From: Mytilus edulis
Lineage: Eukaryota > Mollusca > Bivalvia > Mytilida > Mytilidae
DNA length: 64,000 bases
Reading direction: 5' to 3'
Assembly (NCBI RefSeq): GCF_963676685.1
Contig: NC_092349.1
Coordinates: forward strand, 77,698,604-77,762,603
The stretch's first letter is position 1. Each line of letters begins with the position of its first letter. The translations under genes and the position numbers were made by a program. Below, one piece after another: positions 1 through 11,864 of the stretch. The notes beneath the pieces were generated by a model. That model had not been told where the DNA came from. It saw only the letters and a program-made list of their open reading frames with translations, and did no database searches.

Positions 1-289
1 CGATGTCTGAATAAGACACTGCAACTTGGTTTGAATAAAACCGATGTGCTTTATTTCTCAGGGTGATTTTTCGTTGATTTTTTTGTCCTGTTTTAGTCCA
101 CAGTGTGTTCTAGTAAGAATTGAGTAAAGAAGCTTTTATATTTCGGGGGTTTGAATTTAATATTTAAAGCGATTACGATAAAGTTAAATAGTTTAGGGTC
201 TTTACGGTAAAATTCCATTTGTTTAGAAGCCGACACTTAATATTCATTTTACATTTTTGATTAGAACTTTTACATTATTTTACAATGTA

Positions 290-1035
290 ATATCTATAAT
301 ACTAAAATTACGAGGTCCAATTTGTCAGCCGTCATCACATAAAAACGACGAATCAAAGAACTCAACTTTATATACAACTAATATAGTACAAAGGTGTAGA
401 TTAAAAATTACACCACTCCAGGCCCTTTTGTTTTCTACGTAATTAATATTGCCAATAATTAGGAAGTTCCGGGTCGAGTCCGATACCGATACCAATAGTA
501 TAATCACCTGTTACCTATTACCGTATCTGTACGTTCCGCATCTGACAGGCGCACCACCAAACGGTGTATTCAGGATTAATATGCTATATACACGGGTCAT
601 AATCACAGGGTTGACACTACTAAATTGTCAAATTGTTACCTATTGTAGTATTTTAATCCGTAAGACTTTCTAAGATAACAATAAGAATACTAAAAATCTG
701 AACTAAAAATAAGTTTCAATTTGTTAGCGGGCATGACGTAAAACAGCGAATCAAAGAATTCAGCTTTATTTATAACTAATATAGGACAATGCTGTTGATT
801 AAAAAATACTCCATTCCAGGACCTTTTGTTTTCCAAATAATTAATATTACCAATAATTGATAAGTTCCAGTTCGACGGGTTCAAACAGAAAGATTTGAAA
901 GCAGAGAAAATTGTGTATCTTATAATCGGCATGACTTTATCAGATGACAGTACTAATACTAAGATAAGGCTTGCGCATAGTTATATACTTTAATTCAGTC
1001 ACGGACCCGCGATATCACGGGTGTGTTCTAGTAAT
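290..1035. repeat. Dispersed repeat of about 750 bp, copy 1
   Basis: This block is closely matched by 34990-35745 in the same orientation; both share 'cgaggtccaatttgtcagcc' near the start and 'cagtcacggacccgcgatat' near the end. Inside the block the first half (about 300-460) resembles the second half (about 690-860), so the element is itself an old tandem duplication with a period near 385 bp. It codes for nothing I can recognise; the short ORFs across it are broken and not shared by the second copy. Confidence 0.75.
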
Positions 1036-1603
1036 ATATAACTTTGATACTTTGTATTGTTATTGCAATTATTTACATCTGTTGATATTTTGAGAGACCT
1101 TATTAAATTATATAAACTTACTTAATATTTCGATCTCTTCAGCCAAGGAGACTCAGGGCCCAGTGGTTCGAACCTTTATACGAGGTTAACAGACGGTTTA
1201 CAATTTATAGTCGGAAATATCAAGTAGACTTGTGTTTCAGGAATTAATTATTTCCGAGCCATAAGATCAATTACGCTTGATTTAATATAATTGTCCGATT
1301 ACAGGTATTTCCATTTGCAGTTAACTTAGAGATATTGAGGTCAATGTCAATTATCAGAAGTAGAATGTTGATTTGTCGGTGTACCGTTATAGGTAAAGGT
1401 GTGTTCGAAGAGTAGACACACGTATTGTTGATTAATTATACACACGATAAAAAGGAACTCATCATTACAATGTAGAAATACCTGTAGCTTTAGAGGCTGA
1501 GTTAACATTATAGCTGACTTTAACAAATAAAACACACAGATGATAAAAGAAAGATATTTTATACATAGAAAAATACTAAGGTCAAACCGTCTCCTGTTAT
1601 GCA
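1036..1603. other. Spacer with no recognised feature
   Basis: AT-rich sequence between the dispersed repeat and the inverted-repeat element. I see no exon-like segment, tandem repeat or RNA gene here. Confidence 0.5.
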
Positions 1604-3663
1604 CGCGTCACACTGTCCCGATTTTACGCTGATGGCAACACGATAATGGAAATTTTCAAAATCGGGACTGATCGTATCCAGATCGGGCTATTCGTAGTGC
1701 CATCTTTAACCATCGTAGAACCATCGGCCACTTTTTCTAGCCTTCGGGGCGGCTTCGGGAAGGGTTCTAAATTTTTTAACATGTTAAAAAATCCCCGAAG
1801 GTGCGTTCGATGTTAAGGGTTCGTATTGAGTTCGTATCACCATCCTCACCATCGTAATGTCACCGGGAATGCATCTTTGCACATCGTATTGCATTTGTGT
1901 TTCCATCGTTTTCATCGTTTCCATCGGGCAGTTTTGACATTACGATGTCTACACGAATGAATCACGAAGATACCCGAAGGTCTTACGATGGCAACACGAC
2001 TTCGTGAAGACCTCGTAATCCCGGCGTGTTGCCATCGAGTAAAAGTACGAAGGCGACAAGATGGAACTACGACGGCAATAAATCCAGCTAAATGTAAGTT
2101 AATTTTCGCGCTAAAATACATTTAAAGTGCCATGCGCGATATGCACTGGTCAGTCTAATACGACAGTTAAGAAAGACGTTCACAAAACATGGAGCTCATA
2201 TCATATGATTCTATGAGAACAAGAAAGGCGACAGCGTTGTTTCTATTAATTCAAATGGAACAAGAAGAGCAGCTATTACAGGCTCAGGATTTACTTTTAC
2301 AAGTAAAATATTATTTTTTTGTCAATTTTTCATATCAAGTAACATAATGAAAATCATAAACGCGCCTCGTACAGCAACACTGCAGGTACACGTATAAAGG
2401 GAAACCAACTTTTTCTTCATTATACTTATTTTTTATGTATCGTCTGAGTTGTTGTCACACGAATGTTTACTCCATAACCATTTTGTTTTCTATATGTCAT
2501 ATTTTGCCGCATTTGTTTATTTCCCCCACATCCTTCCTTTTGTCTATATTATTATGATATTCTCCTGGAAAGAGCTCTTTTTGAATAAAAGGGATCAACG
2601 AACCCATTACCTTACCTTTAAGATAGATCAGTAAACATGGGCATAATTATGGGTGATTATTCAGACTAGTGCACACATTTTACAGTTCAAACAAGGCAAT
2701 GCCGAGCGTGGCATCCCCTCGTAAATAACATATTGGGGACAAATATGGACACTTTATTTGTATATGACACATGCAGAAAATGATAAATTGAATATGTATA
2801 TTTGATACATAAACTATTTTTTTAGAAATCAACCAAAACATTCAGTAACTGGAAATACCTTTAATATTGTCTTTAGAATTAGCAGGTAAAAGAATGAGCA
2901 ACCAATTTCCTGTGTATTATGCTATTTCAAGGAGAAAAAACAAGTCCATCTGGATGACCTTGACCTTTAGCCTTGAATGTAAAATATGTCAAATCATTAC
3001 AAGGAGGAACAATATACCAAATGTGGTTAAAATCTTTTGAAGCATATTGGTTTTAGAGTGTCCACAAGGGTGATATTGCCTTGTATTACAACTGTCACTG
3101 TGACCTTGACATTTGAATTTTAAAGTCAATAGCGCTTAAGATATTCTTAACGAGTAACACGATACCAAGTTTTGAGGATTTTGGTTCTAGAGTGTCCATA
3201 ACAATTTTATCTACACGCAACTTACATGTAGTAGGCGAGGGGATAATAAACTAAGTTTTATAAGAATTAGACAAAAAGATCGAATTCCCGCCATGCATGG
3301 CAGACTTGTACAGAAACGATATGTTGCCGAAATTCTGTTTGTATCTTTTAGACATCGTATGGCCATCGCGCCATCATCGTAATCCATCGTGTAGCCTTCG
3401 TAATCCATCGTGTAGCTTTCGTGATCCATCGTGTAGGCTTCGGCTGAGATATGAAGCTTAAATACCCGTCTTCGGTTAACCTTCGTATGTCCATCTTTTG
3501 CTATCGTATATAATTTCGGCACCATCGTATAGACTTCGTTATTCATCGTACTTGCTTCGGTCACTTTTTGGTATTTTAACGAGATCGGGACCAACTTCGT
3601 ACGAACTTACAATTTTCGCATTCGGGTGTCCATCGTATATAAAAATCGGGACAGTGTGACGCG
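1604..3663. mobile_element. Non-autonomous DNA element with 22-bp terminal inverted repeats
   Basis: The ends are perfect inverted repeats of 22 bp: 'cgcgtcacactgtcccga' plus four T at 1604, and its reverse complement ending at 3663. Both subterminal regions are crowded with short 'catcgta/ccttcgta' words (about 1690-2030 on the left, 3350-3640 on the right), which read as a false YTMD-type peptide repeat on the minus strand. No transposase is visible, so it would have to be moved in trans. I found no clear target-site duplication. It lies downstream (minus-strand sense) of ankyrin gene copy 1. Confidence 0.75.
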
Positions 3664-4453
3664 GGCATTACACTATGCCAAGACGATAACATCATTTTTT
3701 GGTTTTTGTTTTTGTTCTGTGAAAATTAACCACGAAAAAATTTAAATGAATTGATTTGTTTATTTTGCTGTAGAATTGAAATCACTATATCGCATCTGAA
3801 TCTTGGACTCCGTAAATTGTGGGTTTTGGTGTCGAAAATTAATAATGGCTAGTGGTATAATTGATTTGAACGCAGAACAACCGGTTTTGTGTATTTATGC
3901 GCTTGTGTTTAAGCTTGATATACTGGGGTTATACTGGTTGATGATAATAGGCCTAGGTCGTCATATTAGAATTCAAAATAATTTGCGCAAAAAATACCAA
4001 TTTAGTTAATGCAAAAATCATCATATTTTGACATACAAATTTTCAAACAAACGTTTGCTTTTATTGCATCTGTTATACACTCTAAAACTTTTTATAATCT
4101 TACTTTTTCGGCATTGATAACACAATTAAGAACTATTTTCTACACTGAATTTTGTGTAAAAGTATTTTGTTTAACACTTGGGCTGAATTATAACATACAA
4201 ATTTAATGTTCATATACTAGAGTTTAGGTTTCCATCAGATTATACAATAAGTTAAAAGAAACTGGGTAAAACAAATTCCAAATATGAAAAGGATACATGA
4301 AATAAACATTCTTTTTAATTTATAAAATGCAAATACTTGTAATGAATGGTATTATAAAAGTCATTGATTTGTCTAAAACAAAATGTGAATACTTTGAAAA
4401 ATTTGACCAAGCTATTACGGCTTTCTACTACCAAAATAAATGTATGTTTTTAC

Positions 4454-4653
4454 CCGTGGTTAATTGCAGCTAATCTATCATTTTGATCCAGAATTTGTTT
4501 CAATATTACTTGATCTTGTTTATCCAGTGCATTTATATCACCAGATAGAAGAATCCAGTCTTGTAGTGCCACTTCAGCCCCAAAGTAGCACAACAGCTTT
4601 ACTAGATTTAAGTCCTTTCTCTTCATAGCCATGTCTAAACAACTTTGTCCTTT
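4454..4653 (-). CDS. Ankyrin gene copy 1, exon 4
   Basis: Entered after a 'cccag' acceptor and left through a GTAAAA donor in phase 2. It encodes an ankyrin-like core (GQSCLDMAMKRKDLNLVKLL) followed by a linker ending LAAINHG. It is the last exon of this copy found in the window. Confidence 0.85.
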
Positions 4654-7600
4654 CTGGGATGACAGAAGAATGAAAAAAAGATTTGAATATATTAAAATAC
4701 ACATTCTTTTGTTCAATCCCAATAACAATAGAAGGTAAAATCACAAAATATCATGAACACAAACGAAATTAGTGCAGTAAAGACAGGGTATCAGAGCTAT
4801 GAAATACATTTTCAATTATAAAAAAAAAGTTTTTTTGTTTTGTATATTATAAACTTTAAACAACTATGCAAGAAGCACACGATTCCTCGGTAAATACATC
4901 ATATATTATTGACATTTGGTATTTTCCTTTATGGATAAAACATGGTTAAAATGGTGAGGATTTATGAAGGCATACTTATGTTATCATAAGACACAATTGT
5001 AATGTCTAGCTGTTGCTTTTAATGTTATAAATCTGGAACGACTAATTTTCAATTCAATATTCTTTAGACTTGATGTCATACAAAAAAAGATCAGTCAAGT
5101 TGCTTTTCGCAAATAAGACATATGTAAAAAAAAAAACTTTCCTGTTCAGGGCATTATAATTCCGGATGTACTTATCTAAAAAAAAAATGTCAAAATTGAT
5201 AAGGAGCTAAATAAATTGTTACTCCCCAAAATAATTTAGCATGAGGTGATCCATTGCGGTAATGACAACTTATTTTCTGAACTTCCTGTCATTGTTGTAC
5301 TAATATGAGGCAGGCATTACCTGTGAAATGGGGACGAAGTCTGTATGTTTTTTTCTCTTTTAAATCAAACATGTTAAAAAGAGAAACGGAAATACCGTAA
5401 CTCTTCTGATTTTGTTTCTGTTGTTAGGGATTTATTTGTGACGTATGACGTCATATTCAATGTAATCAAAGAAACGCTGTCATTAGGTAACGTCTTTTTT
5501 ATGAGGCAGGCATTACCTGTAAATGGGGACGAAGTCTGTATGAATTATTTTTTTGTAACTTACATATTTGTTAAAAAAAAAAGAAACGGAAATACCGTAA
5601 CGTTTCCGATTTTGGTTCTGTTGTTAGGGATTTTAGTTGTGACGTTATTTAAGTTATGACGTCATATGAAATGTAAACAAAGAAACGCTTTTATCAAGTA
5701 ACGTTTTTTCATATCAAGGAATTATTAAAAAATGAAATTGGTTTTGCGTTCCTTCCTATTTTATACTAGACTGATAAATATATATTTTACTCAAAGTTTC
5801 ATACACACGAGACCGGAAAAAGGAAGTACATTGTAGATTTCTGCGCAGATGCGGGAATTCAAAACATGACATAAAAAAAAATTGAACGATTTTGAGTTCA
5901 TTAGTACAATGAAAATTTCTTTTCCCGATTTTATTTTTTTTAATTTTTTTTTATTGATTTTTCTACTGTTATTGGGGACTTCGTCCCCATATAAATAAGG
6001 TACATGTACTGCAAAAGTGAACTCACCACATCTAATACATTGATATTGGCGCCATAAGCCACTAGTGAAACAAAAGTCTCCGTGTTGCCGTTCTGCAAAG
6101 CTCTATGTACAGCGGTTTGTCCATCCTGAAGAAAATGTTAAAAACGTTTTCAATAGATATACGAAGATGTGGTGCGAGTGCCAATGAGACAACTCTCCGT
6201 CCAATTAACAATTCATAAAATTAAACCATTATAGGTCAATGTACGGTATTCAACACGGAGCCTTGGCTCACACCGAACAATAAGCTAAGAAGGGCCCCAA
6301 ATTTACTAGTGTAAAACCATTCAAACGGGGAAACCAAAGGTCTAATCTATATAAAAAACGAGAAACGAGAAACACGTATAAATTACACAAACAAACGACA
6401 ACGCCTGTACATTAGATTCCTGACTTAGGACAGGCGCAAACATTTGCAGACCTTTTCTTGAAGAATTAATTGAAATACTAGTAAATGAAAATATTTCCAG
6501 TTGAACTATACATACATCCCGCATGTATTCTCAATTTTTAATAAATTCAAATGTTACTGAAAAATTAACATTTATCATATTTTAATGGTTTGTTTTGGTA
6601 TTTAGAAAATTTAAAAGTGTTAATTACAGAACTTTGATAGTGGTATTTTGAAAATTTAGTGTTAATATAAAATCTCATTCAAACTTCAGACTAATTTACA
6701 GTTAATATACTATAATACATGACAAACGTGATGCATTGTTAACCTCACATTTTCAACAGTGACATACCCCTGCTCCATCGTCTGGCGTTACATGTCTCAT
6801 CTAATTTGATACGCTCGCGCATGTTCATTTTCACAGAAATTGCTCAAACAGATTCGGGATATATAACGATTGCAATGACAATAAAGACGTTGTACAGTCA
6901 CCAAATACTAATTGGTTTACCAATATGATATGTGTGTGCCTAAATTCACTACTTTTATTCAGTTGAATAAAGGCTACACTATTGAACCGCTGTTCAGAAG
7001 TCATTAACTGGTTAAGCAAAAACAAACCCGGGTTTTGTTTACGAGTAAGTTCTAAGTTGTTCTTTGGATAACAATTAAGTTGTTTTTACCGATTTTATCC
7101 GATTCCCTATTTTGACATTTTTAAAATTCGCATTGCACTGCTTGAACAAGTAGGAGATGTGTTCTTTTTGAATCACCAGGTCTTTGCTCAGGAACAGGCA
7201 GCCTACTTATCCTGAACAATTTCTTCTTTTATTTTATGAGGCTTTTATTCCATAAAACAAACCTGTCCCTGGTTATCAATTATAGATGTATTTTCCTCTA
7301 AAATTCTTACTACAACCTCTGTAAATCCATTTGAACTTGCATAATGGAGAGCTGTATTACTGTTCTACCAAAACAAATGTAAAGTTGCATATATCATACC
7401 ATGTGTACATATTTTCAATATTCAGGTAATTGTTTGGAAAATGTCAAAACAATTACAGCATTTTCTGAATACTTCCTAAATCATCACTCCATTTTTATGA
7501 AATCAACAATTTCAACATTTCGACTGTGACGTCATAAACGTTTTTTCATGGTTTACTACGGTTTAAAACGGAATTTAGTATTAAATTATTAGAAAATGAC

Positions 7601-8209
7601 TGTTATATTTTTTTCTGTCTATTCGAAATAACATAGAACAAAATGTGGTGCACACTTTAAAATAAGCCGCTACGCGGGTTATTCAGTGTGTACCACATTT
7701 TTTCTGCTATTTCTTCATAATTTTGAAAGATATATGTTGTAATATTTATTTTTTGCCTATGTGCTTCGTCTATATGATTGTTTTGACATATTTGTTTGTT
7801 TTAAAGTGATTCTCAATTGTATGCGACTGTCATACAAATGAGAGTTTTATATAAAACCAGGTTTAATCCACCATTTTCTATATAAGAAAATACATATGCC
7901 AAGTCAGGAAAATGACAGTCGTTATCCATTCGTTTGATGACTTTGAGCTTTTGCTTTTGCGATTTGATTACGGACTGTCCGTTTTGAATCTTCCTCGAAG
8001 TTCGTGTTTTTGTGATTTTAATTTTAGAATTCATGATAAAACAATCAGATTGTGTTGGGATTTAATTTTCTATGTAAGTGGTAGTCTTTGGTTTGTTTAT
8101 GCAGTCACAAATAATTTACCTGATCTATAAATGTCAAATCTGTGCCCTTTTCTATCAGATCTAAAGCAGCAGTGTTTCTTTTATTCTGTAAATGGTTTAG
8201 TAATTCCAT
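4454..8209 (-). CDS. Ankyrin-repeat gene, copy 1 (first four exons only)
   Basis: Four exons on the minus strand: 8209-8120 (start ATG at 8209), 7364-7263, 6125-6027 and 4653-4454. Lengths are 90, 102, 99 and 200 nt, identical to exons 1-4 of the full gene at 38008-54763, with matching GT/AG borders and phases. No frame break is visible. They encode 163 residues plus a split codon: a short N-terminal helix pair, then ankyrin repeats (cores NTALHYASSNG, QTAVHRALQNG, GQSCLDMAMKRKD). Ankyrin repeats bind proteins; the downstream ZU5, UPA and death-domain exons of the paralogue are not found between 4453 and 1. They may lie left of the window, or the gene may be truncated. Identity to the paralogue by eye: 21/30, 31/34, 29/33 and 55/66 residues per exon. 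Whether it is expressed cannot be told. Confidence 0.82.
5305..5990. mobile_element. Small element with internal duplication and 'ggggac' ends
   Basis: The stretch 'gaggcaggcattacctgt' to 'gaaacgct' (about 5306-5480) is repeated almost unchanged at about 5502-5690, giving a tandem pair with a period near 197 bp. 'atggggacgaagtc' near the left end reappears inverted as 'gacttcgtccccat' at 5977-5990, as expected of the tips of a small non-autonomous element. It sits in intron 3 of ankyrin gene copy 1 and carries no coding sequence that I recognise. Confidence 0.55.
6027..6125 (-). CDS. Ankyrin gene copy 1, exon 3
   Basis: 33 in-frame codons between a 'tcttcag' acceptor and a strong GTGAGT donor. 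It encodes one ankyrin repeat unit (DGQTAVHRALQNGNTETFVS). The 99-nt length, one repeat per exon, is typical of ankyrin genes. Confidence 0.9.
6160..6440. repeat. Dispersed repeat family a (subtype 1)
   Basis: Carries 'gccaatgagacaactctccg' and 'ggctcacaccgaacaa', words that recur in reverse at about 21640-21765 and 34850-34985. It lies in intron 2 of ankyrin gene copy 1. Short, non-coding and SINE-like in size; I could not identify an A/B-box head. Confidence 0.7.
7263..7364 (-). CDS. Ankyrin gene copy 1, exon 2
   Basis: 34 codons, phase 0 at both ends. It encodes an ankyrin repeat with the core NTALHYASSNGFTEVVVRIL, ending IIDNQGQ at the GT donor. 31 of 34 residues match exon 2 of the full paralogue. 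Confidence 0.9.
7815..8040 (+). repeat. Dispersed repeat family e
   Basis: Shares 'aaaaccaggtttaatccacc', 'caagtcagg' and 'gacagt.gttatccattcgtt' with copies near 26625, 44050, 48625 and 50915. It is inserted in intron 1 of ankyrin gene copy 1. Apparent ORFs across it on both strands are not conserved between copies. Confidence 0.7.
8120..8209 (-). CDS. Ankyrin gene copy 1, exon 1 (start codon)
   Basis: ATG at 8209 opens 30 codons (MELLNHLQNKRNTAALDLIE, then GTDLTFIDQ) up to a GTAAAT donor. The same length and start context occur at 54763-54674 in the full gene, which supports this start. Confidence 0.85.
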
Positions 8210-8279
8210 ACCAATGTCTTCTTGAATTCTGTGGATATTAACTTCCTTGTGCTACCTTTGATATCACCGGAATCTTATA

Positions 8280-9408
8280 TGTGACCCGCCATGACATTTG
8301 CAGGCTTATGGAGGTAGAACGTCATTGTTAGAAAAATTACAAACATGATAAATATCGAGATTCAATGAAATACAGATTTGTGAAGAAGAGATAAACACTT
8401 TCGTTGGCTTTCTTTTTGCGGACGCCGAACTATACATCATATATAAGTTTTGAAGAAGTTTTACTTTATCGTTTGAAGTGAAAAATATTTGAATCTACAT
8501 TTTAAATTGATCCAAAAAAAAAAAATCAAAAATTTCTGCTTTATAGATTTCCTTTCATAAATGAAGTCTGAAATATATCCATGATAAATGCACCGTATCA
8601 AATGCATATAAGAGAACACCTACTTATAAACTGTCACGCGTCGCTTACTATGTATAGACCCATGCATAATAAATCTAAATTTAAAAAAAGGAATTTTTAA
8701 AGCTTACTTTGATAAATTTTAAACTAACTTCATTTCGACAAGTTTAAATTAAATGTTCAAAAATAGAGCTACAAACAAACAAATAATGCTCTGCTCTAAA
8801 GTTTTTCTTTTATAAATGAAGTTTGAAATATATCAATAATATAATAAATGCACCGTATCAAATTAATATATGAGAACACCTACTTATAAACTGTTACGCG
8901 TCGCATACTATGTTAAGAGACGTGCATAATAAATCTATACTAAAAAAAAAGGAATTCTTAAAGCTTACTTTGACAAATTTCAAACTAACTTCATTTCAAC
9001 AAGTTTAAATTACATGTTCTAAAATAGAGCTAAGAATTGTTTGCATTGTAGTAAATTTAAATCTTTGAAATTTTATTCAAATACGCTATTGAACATCACT
9101 TAAAGCCGATAAATACAATAATTTTGTGTTTTATAAATTAGTGGCTTCAATAAATAAAAGTCGTCATATAACAGTCTCATTTTCTTACCGGTATTCGAAA
9201 TGACTCGTTTCATTGCTATTACAACAAATATGTCATAATAACATGACAGAGAGTTTTGTTTCGGAATATTCTAGATAAATATACAACAATATAATTTAGA
9301 CAATGTACCCTCCTAAGCCTGGAAAAGGCTAGTCACATATAGTTAACGGCGATTTTCTCACAATGACGTTCTACCTCCATAAGCCTGGATATGTCGTGGC
9401 TGGTCACA
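8280..9408. mobile_element. Inverted-repeat element with TA flanks, in the divergent spacer of cassette 1
   Basis: The ends are inverted repeats of about 50 bp: 'tgtgacccgccatgacattt' onward at 8280, and its complement ending 'ggctggtcaca' at 9408, with the shared core 'ggcttatggaggtagaacgt'. TA flanks both sides (8278-8279 and 9409-9410), which fits a Tc1/mariner-type insertion. The interior holds a tandem pair of about 255 bp and a degenerate extra end near 9312-9340. There is no transposase. Removing the element leaves about 327 bp between the two divergent start codons, against 322 bp in cassette 2. Confidence 0.8.
8545..9035. repeat. Tandem pair, period about 255 bp, inside the inverted-repeat element
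   Basis: 'aatgcaccgtatcaaat' and 'gagaacacctacttataaac' occur in both halves, spaced about 255 bp, and the two halves match along most of their length with scattered changes. Non-coding. Confidence 0.75.
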
Positions 9409-9665
9409 TATCACAACATCCTTATGGTGAAATATCGGAATAAAACCATAACGGGGAATATTGGAATGATTTTAAATATAAATAAAGACGATCAACAATA
9501 ATGCTTCCAGTTTAATAGAAATAAGTATGTTTTTCCACATAGATTAGTTAAACAAACATAATAAATATTTCGATTAGATCTACAAGTTTAAAACGTGGCT
9601 GTAAAAAGTTTATGAATGAAAAACACGCGTTTTAGTCAGTCAAAATAATCTTTAAGGTAACCCCA

Positions 9666-9747
9666 ATGGAATCTACAAAACAACAGAAGTTTGCGACGAT
9701 AATTGGGCATATTGATAAATTTGATACAATTATCATTCATCAAAAGC
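9666..9747 (+). CDS. Copy A exon 1 (N-terminal exon)
   Basis: 27 codons plus one base, ending at a GTGAGT donor in phase 1. The block HIDKFDTIIIHQK is nearly identical in all three copies and resembles the segment at the start of phospholipid scramblase domains. Confidence 0.85.
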
Positions 9748-10054
9748 GTGAGTATCGAATATAAAGTTCTTATTTTTTGTACAATTTTGTATTTGAAGAA
9801 AAAAATATTAATTGATAAACAAATACGATAGGAATATGTGAATGTAAAGGAGTACAATACACAAAGCACCTCCTTGTATGAACTCTTGATTGTGTGTGAT
9901 TGTTTTTTTCATACGCCGTTTGATGGTTGATTTTACAAAGTAAGAAAATGTGTATGTTTGCCAAGCTTACAACTCACTATTTTGCACTGTATGTCATCGG
10001 ATGGTCGCTGATATTGAACAAAACCACTCTTTATAGACAACTATAAAATGCACT

Positions 10055-10380
10055 GGGTAGAGGTATAGGGAAAGGAATGATATACCACTAAACAGATTTA
10101 ACCTGGCCTCATTGTTGCGCCTGTCCTAAGTAAGGAGCCTATAGCAATAGTTAGTCTTGTGTTTGTTTCAAAATTTTAATTGATATATATGTTTCGGAGT
10201 TCTGTATTACTGAACTAGTACATATTTGTGTTAAGGTGCCATTGGAAGCCTGACTTCGGATGTGGGATTTTTTTGCTGTGTTGAAGACCCATTGGTAGCC
10301 TTGTACTGTTTTCGGCTCCTTGGTCGGGTTGTTATCTTTTTGACGAATTCCCCTCCAGTCTCAATTTCATCTAAATGACA
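10055..10380 (+). repeat. Dispersed repeat family b
   Basis: Contains 'gcgcctgtcctaagtaagga', 'attactgaactagtacatat' and 'cttggtcgggttgttatc', shared with many other copies (for example 13365, 32980, 39105, 57655). It lies in the first intron of copy A. Non-coding. Confidence 0.75.
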
Positions 10381-11840
10381 CTATAACACTATTCAATCGA
10401 GAAAAATACGTACTGATTAGTGTACAAAACAATAAAAGATAAACATATATGATATACAGCAACAAACAACATCCTTCAAATAAAAGTATTTTCACTTAGA
10501 TAGGAACATACACACGTAGTAAATACATCAACTGACCACCAACAATAATAGAAAAATGGATATCTGAGTTCCACAATTCTACGCAAGATTTAACACCCTT
10601 TGAACAGCAATTGTAAAATAATAAAAACAATTAGCAATTCAGCAGTTATCAAAATCGACTTGGGAATCGGAAAAGAAATTCCATCAAACTATGAATGTGT
10701 CATGTGTCATTCGTTTGCCTTTTAAGGTTTCTGTAGCGTTACAAGATATATTGTGTCGTTTTAAGATAAAAGAAATATATTATATGACGATAAGAGAAAC
10801 ATTTTGTTCCTTGACCTAGATAAAACAATATATTGTAAAAAGTGCATTAGTCTAATAAATCACGTTAACCTTAATTTCAACATAGGTAGTATGTAAGGAC
10901 AAGGTATTTATGTTTGATCAATTTTGATATTTGAAGATCAATGATCAATACAATAAACAATTCAAAGTCACATTTGGAACAACATGTATTTGGATTTTTG
11001 TCATTGTAGAAACTAATACATCTTACAGCACTAGAAACGGACTTCAATATGCCCAAAATAAAAGTGATTAAATATGCCAATACTAAAATAATTAAAGGTG
11101 ATGTGCCGATATGACCTTAATGGTGATCGTTCACGAATTGGCATGTAACTGTAGGCTATAACAACTGCGAACGTCGATTGTGTAAAAGTAGACAACTACG
11201 GTATCGGTCTAGACCTTGAATGAAAAGTATATTTCCGGGATATGATGTTAATGCATTCATGTCATTTATCAAGCTTTACAAAATGGAGACATTTATTTGT
11301 TTATCACATATCTACGACGGTTACTTCCAAATACAGACTAATTTTTGAATGATTCCATGTTGGCGAAAAAGGTAAAAATATGCTAAAGATTTCGATTTAT
11401 AAAAACACGTAAACAAGTAATATACATACCAGCAATAACAACAGAGATGTATATTTCCAGATGAATATTGAAAAGTATTTTCATTTCTAAATGATACCAG
11501 AATTAACAAATCTAATAATGCTTAACAATGATAAAAAGTGAGTGTTGCCAGTCGTCTTGGAACTATGGCTTTGGTTTGTTCGTAGTTCTCCTCTTATATT
11601 TGATGTGTTTTCCTCAGTTTTAGTTTGTAACCCAGATTTGTTTTTTTTCTCAATCGATTTATGAATTTCGAACAGTGGTATACTACTGTTGCTTTATTTG
11701 ACCCCACGGTATTCATATCCACTTTTAAGATATGAGTTTACAGATTTTAATGTTTTAAAAAAATTCAAATGATGATAATTGTTATTTTAGTATAATTAAT
11801 TCAATATCTTATTATCGGTTTATATACATTTATTCATTAG

Positions 11841-11864
11841 GGAGATATAACGACAAACAGTCAG
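11841..11864 (+). CDS. Copy A 24-nt microexon
   Basis: Lies between 'attag' and GTTAGT. It keeps phase 1 on both sides and adds RYNDKQS plus split codons. Equivalents of exactly the same length exist in copies B and C. Confidence 0.75.

Larger units (their letters stand above)
3975..9750. repeat. Segmental duplication, cassette 1 (paralogue of about 46960-55170)
   Basis: This block holds four ankyrin exons on the minus strand and exon 1 of scramblase-like copy A on the plus strand, in the order and orientation seen at 46960-55170. Homology continues into non-coding DNA: 'gttaatgcaaaaatcatcat' occurs in both just inside the left border, and introns share short blocks. The copies differ in length because each took different insertions: an inverted-repeat element here at 8280-9408, and a family b repeat, a Penelope-like fragment and a family d repeat in the other. 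Confidence 0.8.

Noticed and set aside
3211-3594. Minus-strand ORF of 127 codons with a YTMD-type repeated peptide
   Set aside because: The repetition comes from the 'catcgta' words in the subterminal region of the inverted-repeat element; it has no domain and no counterpart elsewhere.
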